A DNA stretch of 64,000 bases from Pantoea sp. Cy-639 (GCF_011752525.1 NZ_VWXI01000010.1:1-64000), one strand, 5' to 3'. Positions 17,261 to 26,121 are shown, counted from the stretch's first letter. Made by a program: numbers and translations. The notes: generated by a model from the letters alone, not told the origin.

Positions 17261-17722
17261 ATGCTGTTCAATCTCGCCGTGCTGTTCGGCACCCTGGTGG
17301 CCATGGAGGGCGTCGGCACGCTGGCCCACAAGTACGTCATGCATGGCTGGGGCTGGTGGCTGCACCGCTCGCACCATGAACCACAACTGGGCATGCTGGA
17401 GACCAACGACCTGTACTTGCTGGCCCTTGGGCTGATCGCCCTGGCGCTGGTGGCCGTGGGCAAGGCCGGGCACGCGCCGCTGCAGTGGGTCGGCGCCGGA
17501 GTGGCGGGGTATGGCGTGGCCTATGTGCTGGCCCACGATGGTTTCTTTCACCGTCACTGGCCGCGTGCGCCGAGGCCGGTCAACCGCTACCTGCGGCGCT
17601 TGTACCGCGCGCACCGCTTGCATCATGCGGTGAAGGGGCGCCAGGGCAGCGTGTCGTTCGGCTTCTTCTATGCGCCGCCGCTGCGGGTGCTCAAGCGCCA
17701 GTTGCAGCGGCGGCGTGGCTGA
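17261..17722 (+). CDS. crtZ: CrtZ-like beta-carotene hydroxylase / membrane di-iron hydroxylase
   Basis: A 153-residue membrane protein of the fatty-acid-hydroxylase superfamily with the CrtZ arrangement of histidine motifs: HKYVMH, HRSHHEP, HDGFFHRHWP and HRLHHAV. Three or four TM segments lie between them. CrtZ adds hydroxyl groups to beta-ionone rings in zeaxanthin synthesis. No other carotenoid gene (crtE, crtB, crtI, crtY) is in the window, so either the pathway is elsewhere or the substrate differs. Confidence 0.85.
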   Translation: MLFNLAVLFGTLVAMEGVGTLAHKYVMHGWGWWLHRSHHEPQLGMLETNDLYLLALGLIALALVAVGKAGHAPLQWVGAGVAGYGVAYVLAHDGFFHRHWPRAPRPVNRYLRRLYRAHRLHHAVKGRQGSVSFGFFYAPPLRVLKRQLQRRRG

Positions 17723-17735
17723 AGGCCAGGCGTGG

Positions 17736-18635
17736 TCAGTTGACGCTTTGCTGGCTGGCGCTTGCCTGTGCTGGCCGGTGCCCCCGGCTCACCCACCAGC
17801 CAAACCCCGCGGCGGTGAAGAACATGATCAGGCTGTAGATCGCCGCTGGCACGGCCATGGTGGCGTTGTTCAGCAATGACGGGCTCAGGGCCAGGGCGAT
17901 GGCCAGGGTGCCGTTGTGGATGCCGACCTCCATGCCGATGGCGATCGCCTGGCGCCGGGGGATGCTCAACAGGCGTGGCACCCAGTAGCCCACGCCCAGG
18001 CTGAGCAGGTTGAACAGCAAGGCGGCGCCGCCGACCACGGGCGCATACTCGACCACCGTCTGCCAGTCCTTGGCCAGCGCCAGGACGATGGTGAAGGCCA
18101 GGAACAACGCTGCCACCAGTTTCATCGGCTTCTCCATGCGCGCGGCGAAGCCCGGCGCCCAGCGGCGAACCAGCATGCCCAGCGCCACCGGCAGCAGGAC
18201 GATGGCGAACACCTGCATGACCTTGGCGAACTGCAGCGGGATGGCCTGGTCCGAGGCCATGAACCAGCTCAGCGACAGGTTCACCAGCAGCGGCATGGTG
18301 AGGATGGCGATCAGCGAATTGACCGCCGTGAGGGTGATGTTCAACGCCACGTCGCCATGGGCCAGGTGGCTGAACAGGTTGGCGGTGGTGCCGCCCGGCG
18401 AGGCGGCCAGCAGCATCAGGCCCACCGCCAGCGCCGACTCCAGGCCGAAACCGTTGGCGATCAGGAAGCACACCAGCGGCAGCAGCAGGATCTGGCAGGC
18501 CAGGCCGATCACCACTGGCCTTGGGTACTTCACCACCCGGGCGAAGTCGGCGAGGGTCAGCGATAGCCCGAGGCCGAGCATGATGATGCCCAGGGCGAGA
18601 GGCAGGACGGCGGTCAGCAACGGCGAGGCGGTCAT
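17736..18635 (-). CDS. Bile acid:sodium symporter (BASS) family transporter
   Basis: A 299-residue polytopic membrane protein with about nine to ten TM helices. It carries BASS-family features: LGLSLTLADF near the N-terminus, the ASPGGTTANLFSHLAHGDVALNITLTAVNS segment, and GMEVGIHNGTLAIALA in the crossover helix. Members move organic anions such as bile acids, pyruvate or pantoate with sodium. The start at 18635 is chosen because upstream sequence gives no TM or RBS support. It converges on the crtZ-like gene; stops are 13 bp apart. Confidence 0.9.
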   Translation of the reverse strand: MTASPLLTAVLPLALGIIMLGLGLSLTLADFARVVKYPRPVVIGLACQILLLPLVCFLIANGFGLESALAVGLMLLAASPGGTTANLFSHLAHGDVALNITLTAVNSLIAILTMPLLVNLSLSWFMASDQAIPLQFAKVMQVFAIVLLPVALGMLVRRWAPGFAARMEKPMKLVAALFLAFTIVLALAKDWQTVVEYAPVVGGAALLFNLLSLGVGYWVPRLLSIPRRQAIAIGMEVGIHNGTLAIALALSPSLLNNATMAVPAAIYSLIMFFTAAGFGWWVSRGHRPAQASASQQSVN

Positions 18636-18799
18636 GGACGGGTACTCGGGCGGGGGATCCCGGGGAGTGTAGGTGGCCGCGCCGCGATGGCTAACCGCAG
18701 TGGCAGCGGCGTGGTAACCATTTGTTACCAGGGTGCCGCGTTGCGGTACCGCGCCCGGCACAGTAGCATTCGCGCTTTTCACCGAAGGATTCGTCTGCC

Positions 18800-19678
18800 A
18801 TGCCGTTCCAGCAAGGTCTGCTTGCCACTCCGGTGCCGGCCCATGCCCGCCACCTGTTCTTCGCCCTCGATTCGCTCGAGGCCTTGCCTGCCGTTCTGGA
18901 CCAACTGATTCCCCAGGTCGATGGCCAGCGCCTGATCCTCGCCGTCGGTGCGCCGCTGGCCAAGGCACTGGGCCGTGACGTGCCCGGTCTGCGGGCGTTC
19001 CCGCAACTGGACGCGGTGGTGGAGAACCCGGCGACCCAGCACGCCTTGTGGCTGTGGCTGCGTGGTGAAGAGCGCGGCGAGCTGTTCCTGCGTGCCGAGG
19101 CGCTGCGCCAGGCACTGGCCCCGGCCTTGCGCCTGGTCGACAGCGTCGATGGTTTCCTGCACCGCGGCGGGCATGACCTGACAGGCTACGAGGACGGTAC
19201 CGAGAACCCGGTGGACGAGGACGCCGTGGCCGCGGCCATCGTCCCGGGCGACGTGGCGGGCCTGGCCGGTTCCAGCTTCGCTGCCTTCCAGCTGTGGAAG
19301 CACGACCTGGGTTACTTCAAGTCGCTGCCCCAGGACGAGCAGGACAACATCATCGGCCGCCGCCTGAGCGACAACGAGGAACTCGACGACGCGCCGGCAT
19401 CGGCCCATGTCAAGCGCACCGCGCAGGAGAGTTTCGAGCCCGAGGCCTTTGTCGTTCGGCGTTCGGTGGCCTGGGCCGACGAGCGTGGCGCAGGGCTGGC
19501 GTTCGTCGCCCTGGGCTTCTCGCTGGATGCCTTCGAGGTGCAACTGCGGCGCATGAGCGGGTTGGAGGACGGTGTTGTCGATGGCCTGTACCGCTTCAGC
19601 CGGCCGTTGAGCGGTGGCTACTACTGGTGCCCGCCGATGGCTGAAAACGGTGCCGACCTGCGTCTGCTGCTGGGCTGA
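18800..19678 (+). CDS. Dyp-type haem peroxidase
   Basis: A 292-residue dye-decolorizing peroxidase. The hallmark GxxDG motif is in TGYEDGTENP (distal Asp), the proximal haem-ligand His is in APASAHVKRT, and the conserved distal Arg is in FVVRRSVAW. The C-terminal segment SGGYYWCPP is typical of the YfeX-like bacterial group. Such enzymes oxidise bulky dyes or lignin-like phenols with H2O2. GAAGGA precedes the ATG. It appears monocistronic. Confidence 0.92.
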   Translation: MPFQQGLLATPVPAHARHLFFALDSLEALPAVLDQLIPQVDGQRLILAVGAPLAKALGRDVPGLRAFPQLDAVVENPATQHALWLWLRGEERGELFLRAEALRQALAPALRLVDSVDGFLHRGGHDLTGYEDGTENPVDEDAVAAAIVPGDVAGLAGSSFAAFQLWKHDLGYFKSLPQDEQDNIIGRRLSDNEELDDAPASAHVKRTAQESFEPEAFVVRRSVAWADERGAGLAFVALGFSLDAFEVQLRRMSGLEDGVVDGLYRFSRPLSGGYYWCPPMAENGADLRLLLG

Positions 19679-19712
19679 TCTGGCGTAGCCGGCGCCGTTA
19701 TCGCGGCGCCTG

Positions 19713-19756
19713 GTTCGCCGGCAAGGCTGGCTCAGGAGCCGGCCTTGCCGGCGAAC
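19713..19756. terminator. Long perfect hairpin between convergent genes
   Basis: Two 20-bp arms beginning GTTCGCCGGCAAGGC (left 19713-19732, right 19737-19756) match at 19 of 20 positions around the loop CAGG. The hairpin sits between the Dyp peroxidase stop and the convergent porin gene stop. There is no T-tract, so it resembles a REP palindrome serving as a bidirectional stop. Confidence 0.65.
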
Positions 19757-19801
19757 ACCGGCTCATGCGTTTCCACGCGCTCAGGCCGACGGCCCGGATG
19801 T

Positions 19802-21115
19802 TCAGAACGGCATGGCCACCGTCAGCTGGCTGTACACATTGGTCCCGCTGCCTACCTGGTTGCCGCCGTTGCCCTGGTCTTTGTTCGGCTTGAACAACCC
19901 CAGCAGCGGGGTGACGATCAGGTGCTCGTTCACCGCCCATTCCACATACAAGTCCAACTCCCGGGCATCGAGATTGAGGGTGTCGCGGGTGCGCACGGTA
20001 TTGAAGTCGAAGAACAGCGCGCCCACGGTCAGGTCGCTGCGGGGCGTTGCCTTCAGGCCGACATGGTGGATGGCGCTGTTGCTGTTGAACGGACCGGCAT
20101 AGTTGCCCGCCACCTCGCCCTGGATCCAGGTCCCATAGCCACTGGACAGCCCGGTGAACAACAGGTCCCAGCCAGCTGAATAGCGGGTATAGCGGTAAGT
20201 CAGCTGCGGCGCCCAGGGGGCTTCGGCGAAGGTGTAGCCGGCCTCGCTGTACCAGGCGGTCTCGCGTCCGCCACGCTTGTCCTGCCAGGCATATTCGAAC
20301 GCCAGGCGGGTGTTGCTCAGCCCGACGCTGCCTTCGCCGCGCAGGCTGTACACGTTCATGCCTTCGCGCGCTTTCTGGAACTCGCTGGCCCACTGGTCGG
20401 CGACGTCGATGCCGTGCAGGTAGGTCAGGCCGAGGGTGCCCAGCGGGTGGGTGTAGTCCAGGGTACCGGCAGCCAACTCGGTCTCGGCCTGGGCGCGGTT
20501 GTCGGACTTGAGCCACAGCACGCTGCCGTGCAGGCCTTCGCTGCCGCCCAGGCGCAGCACGGCGGTACGGTCGAAGGCGTGGCGGGCGCCGAGATAGAAG
20601 CCGCCACCGCGATTGAGATGGCCGTCGGCCGGCCGCTTGCCGAGGTTGGGGCCATCGTCGTTGACCAGGAAGCCGCTGCCCAGGCGGATCACCTGGCGGC
20701 CGCCGGAGATGTCCACGCCATCCTGCCCCAGCAGCGGGAACAGGTCGCCGGAGCGCCAGCCCAGGTAGGCATCCTCGATCTTGGTGGTGCGCTCACTGCC
20801 ATCCTGGTTGCCGCCGGCGTCGCCATCGCCCCAGGCGCCGGAACTGACCCAGTTCAGCGCGCCATACAGGCGGCCATTGCCTGCCAGGCCCTGGTCGCCG
20901 CTGAAACCGTACTTGATGAAACCTTCGCGCCAGGTCGAGCCGCCGGGTCTGCCGTCGTAGTTGTGACGGCTGTTGAACATGCCCCAGACCGCCAGCAGGT
21001 CGGCGTTGAGGTGGCTGTCGTCGTCGGCATGAAGTTCGTAGGCCGGGCTGGCCGGGCCGTGCACCAACAGGGCCAGGGCGCTGGCCAGGGCAGTGCGGCG
21101 TGGAGTCAGACGCAT
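19802..21115 (-). CDS. Outer-membrane beta-barrel porin, alginate-export-like
   Basis: A 437-residue protein with a Sec signal peptide (MRLTPRRTALASALALLVHG...) and alternating amphipathic strands, ending in the outer-membrane C-terminal signature (VAMPF, terminal Phe). The pattern FPLLGQDGVDISGGRQVIRLGSG and RELDLYVEWAVNEHLIVTPLLGLFKPN recalls AlgE-like 'alginate export' family porins found with catabolic clusters. It lacks obvious OprD features. It lies directly downstream of the two SDR genes (170-bp gap) and may supply their substrate. Confidence 0.7.
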   Translation of the reverse strand: MRLTPRRTALASALALLVHGPASPAYELHADDDSHLNADLLAVWGMFNSRHNYDGRPGGSTWREGFIKYGFSGDQGLAGNGRLYGALNWVSSGAWGDGDAGGNQDGSERTTKIEDAYLGWRSGDLFPLLGQDGVDISGGRQVIRLGSGFLVNDDGPNLGKRPADGHLNRGGGFYLGARHAFDRTAVLRLGGSEGLHGSVLWLKSDNRAQAETELAAGTLDYTHPLGTLGLTYLHGIDVADQWASEFQKAREGMNVYSLRGEGSVGLSNTRLAFEYAWQDKRGGRETAWYSEAGYTFAEAPWAPQLTYRYTRYSAGWDLLFTGLSSGYGTWIQGEVAGNYAGPFNSNSAIHHVGLKATPRSDLTVGALFFDFNTVRTRDTLNLDARELDLYVEWAVNEHLIVTPLLGLFKPNKDQGNGGNQVGSGTNVYSQLTVAMPF

Positions 21116-21284
21116 GGATCGTTCCTCGTTTGTTGTGTGCGGTCTTGGGTGCCGCGTCGTTGTGGAGGCAGGGAGCAGGTATTAGCGCGTGGAAGGTGGG
21201 GTGGGGTCTTGCCTGTGGCTGCCAGCGGGCTTGGCTGTCGCCGCCACGTGGCGCAGACGCTGCGCCACGTGGCGGGCCGGGATG

Positions 21285-22052
21285 TCAGTGCCTGGCCAGG
21301 GTCTCCGGCAAGGTCGCGCCACCGTCGACGATCAGTGTCTGGCCGGTGATGTAGCGAGCCGCGTCCGAAGCCAGGAACAGCATGGCCGCGGCGATGTCTG
21401 CCGGTTCGCCCAGCCGCCCGAGGGGGATGCCGGCGGCAATCTGCCGGTTCAGCGCCGGGTCGCCGAGGTTGCCCATGGCCGGGGTGCGGATCATCCCCGG
21501 TTCGACGCCATTGACCCGCACGTTGCACGGCGCCAGTTCCAGGGCGGCGTTGCGGATGAAACCGTTGACCCCGGCCTTGGACGCGGCGTAATGGCTCAAG
21601 CCCGGATAGGCCACCCGCGGGCCGGTCACCGACGAGGTGGCCAGCACGCAGCCACCGCCCTGGCGCTGGAACAGCGGCAGGGCAGCCTGGGTCAGCCAGA
21701 ACAGCGCTTCCAGGTTTACCGCCAGGGTGCGCCGCAGCAACGTCGGGTCGATGTCGGCGAAGGGCGTGAGCGGAAAATGCCCGGCGTTGTGCACCAGCAC
21801 GTCGAGTCGCTGCAATTGGCCCAGGCAATGGCTGATCGCCTGCGGGTCGGCAAGGTCCAGGCACTGCGCCTCGACCTCGTGTCCCAGTGCCTGCTGGGCC
21901 TGCACCAGCCGTTGCAGCGCCTGCTGCGCGAGATCCACGGCCAGCACCCGGGCGCCGCCACGGGCGAAACCCTCGACGATGGCCTGACCGATCCCGCCTG
22001 CCGCGCCAGTGACCAGCACCGTATAGCCTGCGAAGTCGTAGTGCGCGCTCAT
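21285..22052 (-). CDS. SDR family oxidoreductase (first of two)
   Basis: A 255-residue classical short-chain dehydrogenase. The cofactor loop is TGAAGGIG, the acidic residue of VLAVDLA at the end of strand 2 suggests NAD preference, the NAG motif is HNAGHFP, and the catalytic Ser-Tyr-Lys set lies in SSVTG and YAASK. Its start overlaps the stop of the upstream SDR by four bases (ATGA), so the two are translationally coupled. It probably oxidises or reduces an alcohol in the same pathway as the adjacent MoaF-like protein and aldehyde dehydrogenase. Confidence 0.9.
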   Translation of the reverse strand: MSAHYDFAGYTVLVTGAAGGIGQAIVEGFARGGARVLAVDLAQQALQRLVQAQQALGHEVEAQCLDLADPQAISHCLGQLQRLDVLVHNAGHFPLTPFADIDPTLLRRTLAVNLEALFWLTQAALPLFQRQGGGCVLATSSVTGPRVAYPGLSHYAASKAGVNGFIRNAALELAPCNVRVNGVEPGMIRTPAMGNLGDPALNRQIAAGIPLGRLGEPADIAAAMLFLASDAARYITGQTLIVDGGATLPETLARH

Positions 22053-22840
22053 GTCGGCGACGCCAGGCGGGTGTAGGCCAGGGTCGGCACGTCGACCACG
22101 GTGGCGCCGCCATCGGCGGTGAGCACCGCGCCGGTGACGATGCTGGCCTCGGCGCTGATCAGGAACTGGCACACCGCGGCGACTTCGTCGGCGCTGGCCG
22201 GGCGGCGCAGCGGCACATCGGCGGTGACGCGACGGTAGGCGGCGTCGAGGTCTTCGTGGTGATGGGCCATCAGCGCCTGCATTTCTTCATCGGCCATGGG
22301 CGTGCGGACCCAGCCAGGGCACACGCAGTTGACCCGCACCCCGAGCGGGCCGTAGTCGCGTGCCAGCGAGCGGGTCAGCCCGACCAGGGCGTGCTTGGCC
22401 GTGGTATAGCCGCACACCTCGGGGCCGGCGGCCAACGAGGCGATCGAACCGAGCAGCACCAGGCTGCCACGGCGCGCCTGCAGCAGCGGCAGGCAGGCGC
22501 GGGCGGTGTGGAAGGCGCTGTCGAGGTTGCCGTGCAGGGCCTGGCGCCAGGCCTGGTCGCTGGTGTCGCCGCAACGACCGAGGCCATGGCCGCCGGCGCA
22601 GGCGATCAGCGCATCGAGACCACCGAAACGGGCCCTCACCTGGTCGACGAAACCGTCCCAACTGGCGCTGTCCGCCGCATCGCCGCACAGCACCAGGCCA
22701 TCGCAGGCCTGGGCGACGCGCTCCAGTGCCGCGCGCCGGCGACCGACCAGCGCCACCTGCCAGCCTTGGCGCGCCAGGCGCCGGGCACAGGCCTCGCCGA
22801 TGCCGCTGCCGGCACCGGTAATCAGCACGCTGCGGCTCAT
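22049..22840 (-). CDS. SDR family oxidoreductase (second of two)
   Basis: A 263-residue classical SDR with cofactor loop TGAGSGIG, basic residues after strand 2 (LVGRRRAAL) that suggest NADPH preference, and active-site residues in LGSIAS and GYTTAK. It overlaps its neighbours by four bases on both sides (moaF-like upstream, SDR downstream). One SDR thus looks NAD-type and the other NADP-type, which suggests different steps or stereochemistry and not redundancy. Substrate unknown. Confidence 0.9.
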   Translation of the reverse strand: MSRSVLITGAGSGIGEACARRLARQGWQVALVGRRRAALERVAQACDGLVLCGDAADSASWDGFVDQVRARFGGLDALIACAGGHGLGRCGDTSDQAWRQALHGNLDSAFHTARACLPLLQARRGSLVLLGSIASLAAGPEVCGYTTAKHALVGLTRSLARDYGPLGVRVNCVCPGWVRTPMADEEMQALMAHHHEDLDAAYRRVTADVPLRRPASADEVAAVCQFLISAEASIVTGAVLTADGGATVVDVPTLAYTRLASPT

Positions 22841-23658
22841 CGCGGGTACTCCGTGCGATTGACCACCCGGCAATGGGACGACACCGGGAAGTTGGCCAGG
22901 CTGTCGAAACCGTCGCCCTGGTAGCCGAAGATCTTGCCGTCGCTGCGGTGCTGGCGCAGGTCGATCATCACCAGGCCCAGGGTCGGCACGATCTTCTCGC
23001 ACCAGACGAACAGGTACAGCTGCTCGGCGATCTTGTAATAGTGGGCGCGGTCGGTGTCGCACAGGCCCTGCTCGACGCCCTTGAGGCATTGCCAGCTGTA
23101 GTAGCCGGTATTGAGGTAGAGGTGCTCGTACTCCTCGGTGGGGCTGTAGCGGTAGTGGTTGCGCAGGCCCACCAGCTCGTCGGTCGGTGCGTGGGGGCAG
23201 GCGCCTGGCTGCCAGGGACGCTCGAGGCTGCCGTGCAGGAAGGTGGCTTCGACGCCGCTCAGTGGCTCGCCGGCCAGGGCCAGCTCGTACAGCCCACGGC
23301 GGGTGCGGGCCTGGTCGGGCAGGCGGCCGAGCACGGCGGTGAACGCCCGGGCGGGGAGGTCGAGCACCAGCGACACCGACCAGGTCTGGCCTTCAGCGTC
23401 GCGCTTGAGGAAGTCGACCAGGTAGAGGCCGTCGCGCACCGAGGTGGCGCGGTACTCGGCGCTGCCTTGGCTGTGGCCGTCGGCGGCGCGCCAGTGCAGG
23501 CGTTCGCTGTCGAAGCGGTGTTCGATCTGCCAGCCGTTGGCGAAGTGCAGGGTGAGCGTGCGGCCGGACAGGTCGGCCAGTCGTGGCAGGATGAACGCGC
23601 CCGGGGCGAAGCCGTCGGCAAGGGCGCCCACGGTGATCCAGTCGGCAGGTTTGGACAT
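22837..23658 (-). CDS. MoaF-family protein
   Basis: A 273-residue protein of the MoaF family, with the N-terminal lipocalin-like half (FILPRLADLSGRTLTLHFANGWQIEHRF) and C-terminal half (YSPTEEYEHLYLNTGYYSWQCLKGVEQGLCDTDRAHYYKIAEQLYLFVWCEKIVPTLGLVMIDLRQHRSDGKIFGYQ). The name goes back to the Klebsiella monoamine regulon; automatic labels of 'molybdenum cofactor biosynthesis protein F' are probably misleading. The biochemical role is not established. It heads the MoaF-SDR-SDR group with overlapping genes. Confidence 0.85.
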   Translation of the reverse strand: MSKPADWITVGALADGFAPGAFILPRLADLSGRTLTLHFANGWQIEHRFDSERLHWRAADGHSQGSAEYRATSVRDGLYLVDFLKRDAEGQTWSVSLVLDLPARAFTAVLGRLPDQARTRRGLYELALAGEPLSGVEATFLHGSLERPWQPGACPHAPTDELVGLRNHYRYSPTEEYEHLYLNTGYYSWQCLKGVEQGLCDTDRAHYYKIAEQLYLFVWCEKIVPTLGLVMIDLRQHRSDGKIFGYQGDGFDSLANFPVSSHCRVVNRTEYPR

Positions 23659-23733
23659 GGGGTGACTCCTGTGGTTGGGATGGCCACAGGGTGCCGCGCG
23701 GGGCCGGGCGGCGGTATCAACCGGAAGGTTGAG

Positions 23734-24384
23734 TCAGAGGAACAGGCAGGCCACCAGCTCGGTGCGGTTGGCCACGCCCAGCTTGCGGAACAGGTTGACC
23801 AGGTGGGTCTTGACCGTTGGCAGACCGACACCGAGCGCGCGGGCGATCAGCTTGTTGCTCTGGCCCTGGCGCAGCAGCTCGGCGATCTGCCGTTCGCGTG
23901 GCGTCAGTTCGGCGTTGCCGGGGGCTGGCGTGCGCGGCTCAGTGGCCAGCGCCAGTTGCATCAGACCGTGCAGCGGCAGCAGGCGCTCGAGCTCCTCGCC
24001 GCGGAACTCGCCCAGCCCGGCGCAGCGCAGCAGCGACACGCCGGCGCTGGGCCGGCCATCGACCTGGGCGATGATCTCGACCACGTCCACTACCTGGTGC
24101 TGGGCGAGAAAGTGCCGGTAGGTCTCGCCCTGGTCCACCGGCAGGCCGGCCAGGCCCTGGCGCAACGACACCACGGGCTTGCCGATGGCCAGGCAGCGCT
24201 GCGGCTGCAAGGGATCGAAGCGCCGGTAGTGCGCCAGGTAGCGGGCGTGCATCGGCGCCTGCAGGTCCTGCAGGAGGAAGTCGCAGGCCTGTTGCCTGGC
24301 GTCGATGCGATAGAACGCCGCCAGCGAGGCCGGCACCTGCTGGCTGAATGCCTGCAGGCAGTAGCGACCAAGGTCCGCGTGCAT
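23734..24384 (-). CDS. LuxR-family transcriptional regulator
   Basis: A 216-residue regulator. The C-terminal ~65 residues form a LuxR/GerE helix-turn-helix (ELTPRERQIAELLRQGQSNKLIARALGVGLPTVKTHLVNLFRKLGVANRTEL). The N-terminal ~140 residues show no receiver aspartate pocket and resemble a small ligand-sensing domain. It lies between the aldehyde dehydrogenase gene (2 bp upstream) and the MoaF gene (75 bp downstream), so it is likely the local regulator. The inducer is unknown. Confidence 0.85.
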   Translation of the reverse strand: MHADLGRYCLQAFSQQVPASLAAFYRIDARQQACDFLLQDLQAPMHARYLAHYRRFDPLQPQRCLAIGKPVVSLRQGLAGLPVDQGETYRHFLAQHQVVDVVEIIAQVDGRPSAGVSLLRCAGLGEFRGEELERLLPLHGLMQLALATEPRTPAPGNAELTPRERQIAELLRQGQSNKLIARALGVGLPTVKTHLVNLFRKLGVANRTELVACLFL

Positions 24385-24386
24385 GG

Positions 24387-25874
24387 TCAGTAGCGGATCA
24401 TCACCGACTTCAGCTCGGTGAAGTCGTCGATGAATGCCGAACCGAACTCGCGGCCGATGCCCGAGGCCTTGATGCCGCCGAACGGCACGGCCGGGTCGAG
24501 CAGGGTGTGCATGTTGACCCACAGGGTGCCAGCCTGGATTTCCGGGATCAGGCGCATGGCCTTGCCCAGGTCGTTGGTCCACAGGCTGGCGCTCAGGCCG
24601 TAGGGCGTGGCGTTCATCAGTTGCAGCAGCTCGTCCTCATCGTCATACGGCAGGAAGGTCGCCACCGGGCCGAAGGTTTCCTGGTTCAGCAGGGTGTCCT
24701 GGGCGCTGTTGGCAAGTATCACCGTGGGCTCGACGAAGCAGCCCGGCCCTTGCCCAAGGCGCCCGCCGTGGATGATCTGGCTGCCCTCGGCGCGGGCAGT
24801 AGCGAACAGTTCGCCGAGCTTGCGCTGGTGCGGCTTGTTGGCGACCGGGCCGAACTGGGTGGTTTCGTCCAGGGGCGAGCCGATCTGCAACTGGCCCAGG
24901 CGTTGCGACAGCGCCTGGAGCAGCGGGTCGATGCGCGAGCGGTGGACGAAGAAGCGCTCGCCGGCGGCGCAGATCTGCCCGGAATGCAGGAAACCGGCCT
25001 CGATGATGCCGTCCACGGCCTTGTCGATACCGACATCGGCGAGGAACGCCACCGCGTTCTTGCCGCCCAGCTCGAGGGTGGCGCGGGTCAAGCCGGCGCC
25101 CATGGCGGATTGGCCGACGGCGATGCCGGTGGGCACGGAGCCGGTGAACGATACCTTGTCGGTGCCTGGGTGCTCGACCAGCGCCTTGCCCACCTGGCCG
25201 GCGCCGGTGACTACGTTCAGCGCGCCGGGGGGCAGGCCGGCGTCGCTGGCCAGTTCGGCGATGCGCAACAGGGTCAGCGGAGTGAACTCGCTGGGCTTGA
25301 GGACGATGCTGCAGCCGGTGGTCAGGGCCGAGGCGAGCTTCCAGATGGCGATCATGGTGGCGAAGTTCCACGGCACGATGCCCGCCACCACGCCCACCGG
25401 CTCGCGCAGGGTGAAGGCGGTGTAGCGTTCGCCGGCGAAGGAGGGCAGCGACGGGGTGAGGGTCTGGCCGCTGATCTTGGTCGCCCAGCCGGCGTAGTAG
25501 CGCAGGAAGTGCGCGGCCTGCTCGACCTCGAAGGCGCGGGCGATGCCGATCAGCTTGCCGGATTGCAGGGTCTCCAGCTGGGCCAGTTCCTCGCGATGGA
25601 CTTCCAGCAGGTCGGCCAGCTTGAACAGCACCGCCGCACGCGCGGCCGGGCTGCAGCGCGACCAGGTGGCGAAGCCCTGGCGAGCGGAGTCGACGGCACG
25701 GTCGACATCGGCCTGGCAGGCGTCGGCGATGCGGGCGATAGGTTCGCCGTTGGCCGGGTTGAGCACTTCGAGGCGGGTACTGGACTGGCTGGCGACGGCC
25801 TGGCCATGGATATACAGGCCGTGGTCGCGGGCGAGGAAGGCGGTGACGCTGGGAAGCAGAGGGATATCGCTCAT
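24387..25874 (-). CDS. Aldehyde dehydrogenase, phenylacetaldehyde-dehydrogenase (FeaB/PadA)-like
   Basis: A 495-residue NAD(P)-dependent aldehyde dehydrogenase. The catalytic Cys is in SGQICAAGERFF and the general-base Glu in LELGGKNA; the Rossmann glycine segment is SFTGSVPTG. The N-terminus (LPSVTAFLARDHGLYIHG) resembles styrene and phenylethylamine pathway dehydrogenases. In this context it would turn an aryl-acetaldehyde into the aryl-acetate, e.g. 4-hydroxyphenylacetaldehyde into 4-hydroxyphenylacetate, the substrate of the hydroxylase encoded divergently. The exact substrate is inferred. Confidence 0.88.
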   Translation of the reverse strand: MSDIPLLPSVTAFLARDHGLYIHGQAVASQSSTRLEVLNPANGEPIARIADACQADVDRAVDSARQGFATWSRCSPAARAAVLFKLADLLEVHREELAQLETLQSGKLIGIARAFEVEQAAHFLRYYAGWATKISGQTLTPSLPSFAGERYTAFTLREPVGVVAGIVPWNFATMIAIWKLASALTTGCSIVLKPSEFTPLTLLRIAELASDAGLPPGALNVVTGAGQVGKALVEHPGTDKVSFTGSVPTGIAVGQSAMGAGLTRATLELGGKNAVAFLADVGIDKAVDGIIEAGFLHSGQICAAGERFFVHRSRIDPLLQALSQRLGQLQIGSPLDETTQFGPVANKPHQRKLGELFATARAEGSQIIHGGRLGQGPGCFVEPTVILANSAQDTLLNQETFGPVATFLPYDDEDELLQLMNATPYGLSASLWTNDLGKAMRLIPEIQAGTLWVNMHTLLDPAVPFGGIKASGIGREFGSAFIDDFTELKSVMIRY

Positions 25875-26000
25875 GGGTCGGCTCCGACAAGGAATGGACC
25901 AGGACCGTGGGCCAGGCCCGGATGTGTCACAGCGTAGCGAGCGCCCGCAAGGGGATCTTGTTCCCCGCTGCCAGCCCCATGACCCAGCCTGCCAGGTGCC

Positions 26001-26061
26001 TGGAAAGTGCAATCCGAGCTGCGGAAGTTGCATTTTCCAAGCCCTGGGGCGCTCCCATACT
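26001..26061 (+). promoter_or_regulatory. Candidate AraC-type operator and promoter of the hydroxylase genes
   Basis: The direct repeats GGAAAGTGCA (26002-26011) and GGAAGTTGCA (26023-26032) start 21 bp apart, two helical turns, as expected for AraC/XylS activators. The proximal repeat abuts the position of a -35 element 17 bp upstream of CATACT (26056-26061). The same bases also form an inverted repeat with 12-bp arms (26001-26012 and 26028-26039, one mismatch). The FeaR-like regulator at 31426 is a candidate binder. Confidence 0.45.
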
Positions 26062-26121
26062 GGCCCGGCATTCATCGCTGGCGCGGGCTTTGCGGCCCCA
26101 GCCCGGCACGGACCAATAACA

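Noticed and set aside
22837..23658. MoaF as a molybdenum cofactor biosynthesis protein serving the aldehyde oxidase
   Set aside because: It lies in an SDR/ALDH group 30 kb from the Mo genes and matches the monoamine-regulon MoaF family, whose link to Moco is probably a naming error.
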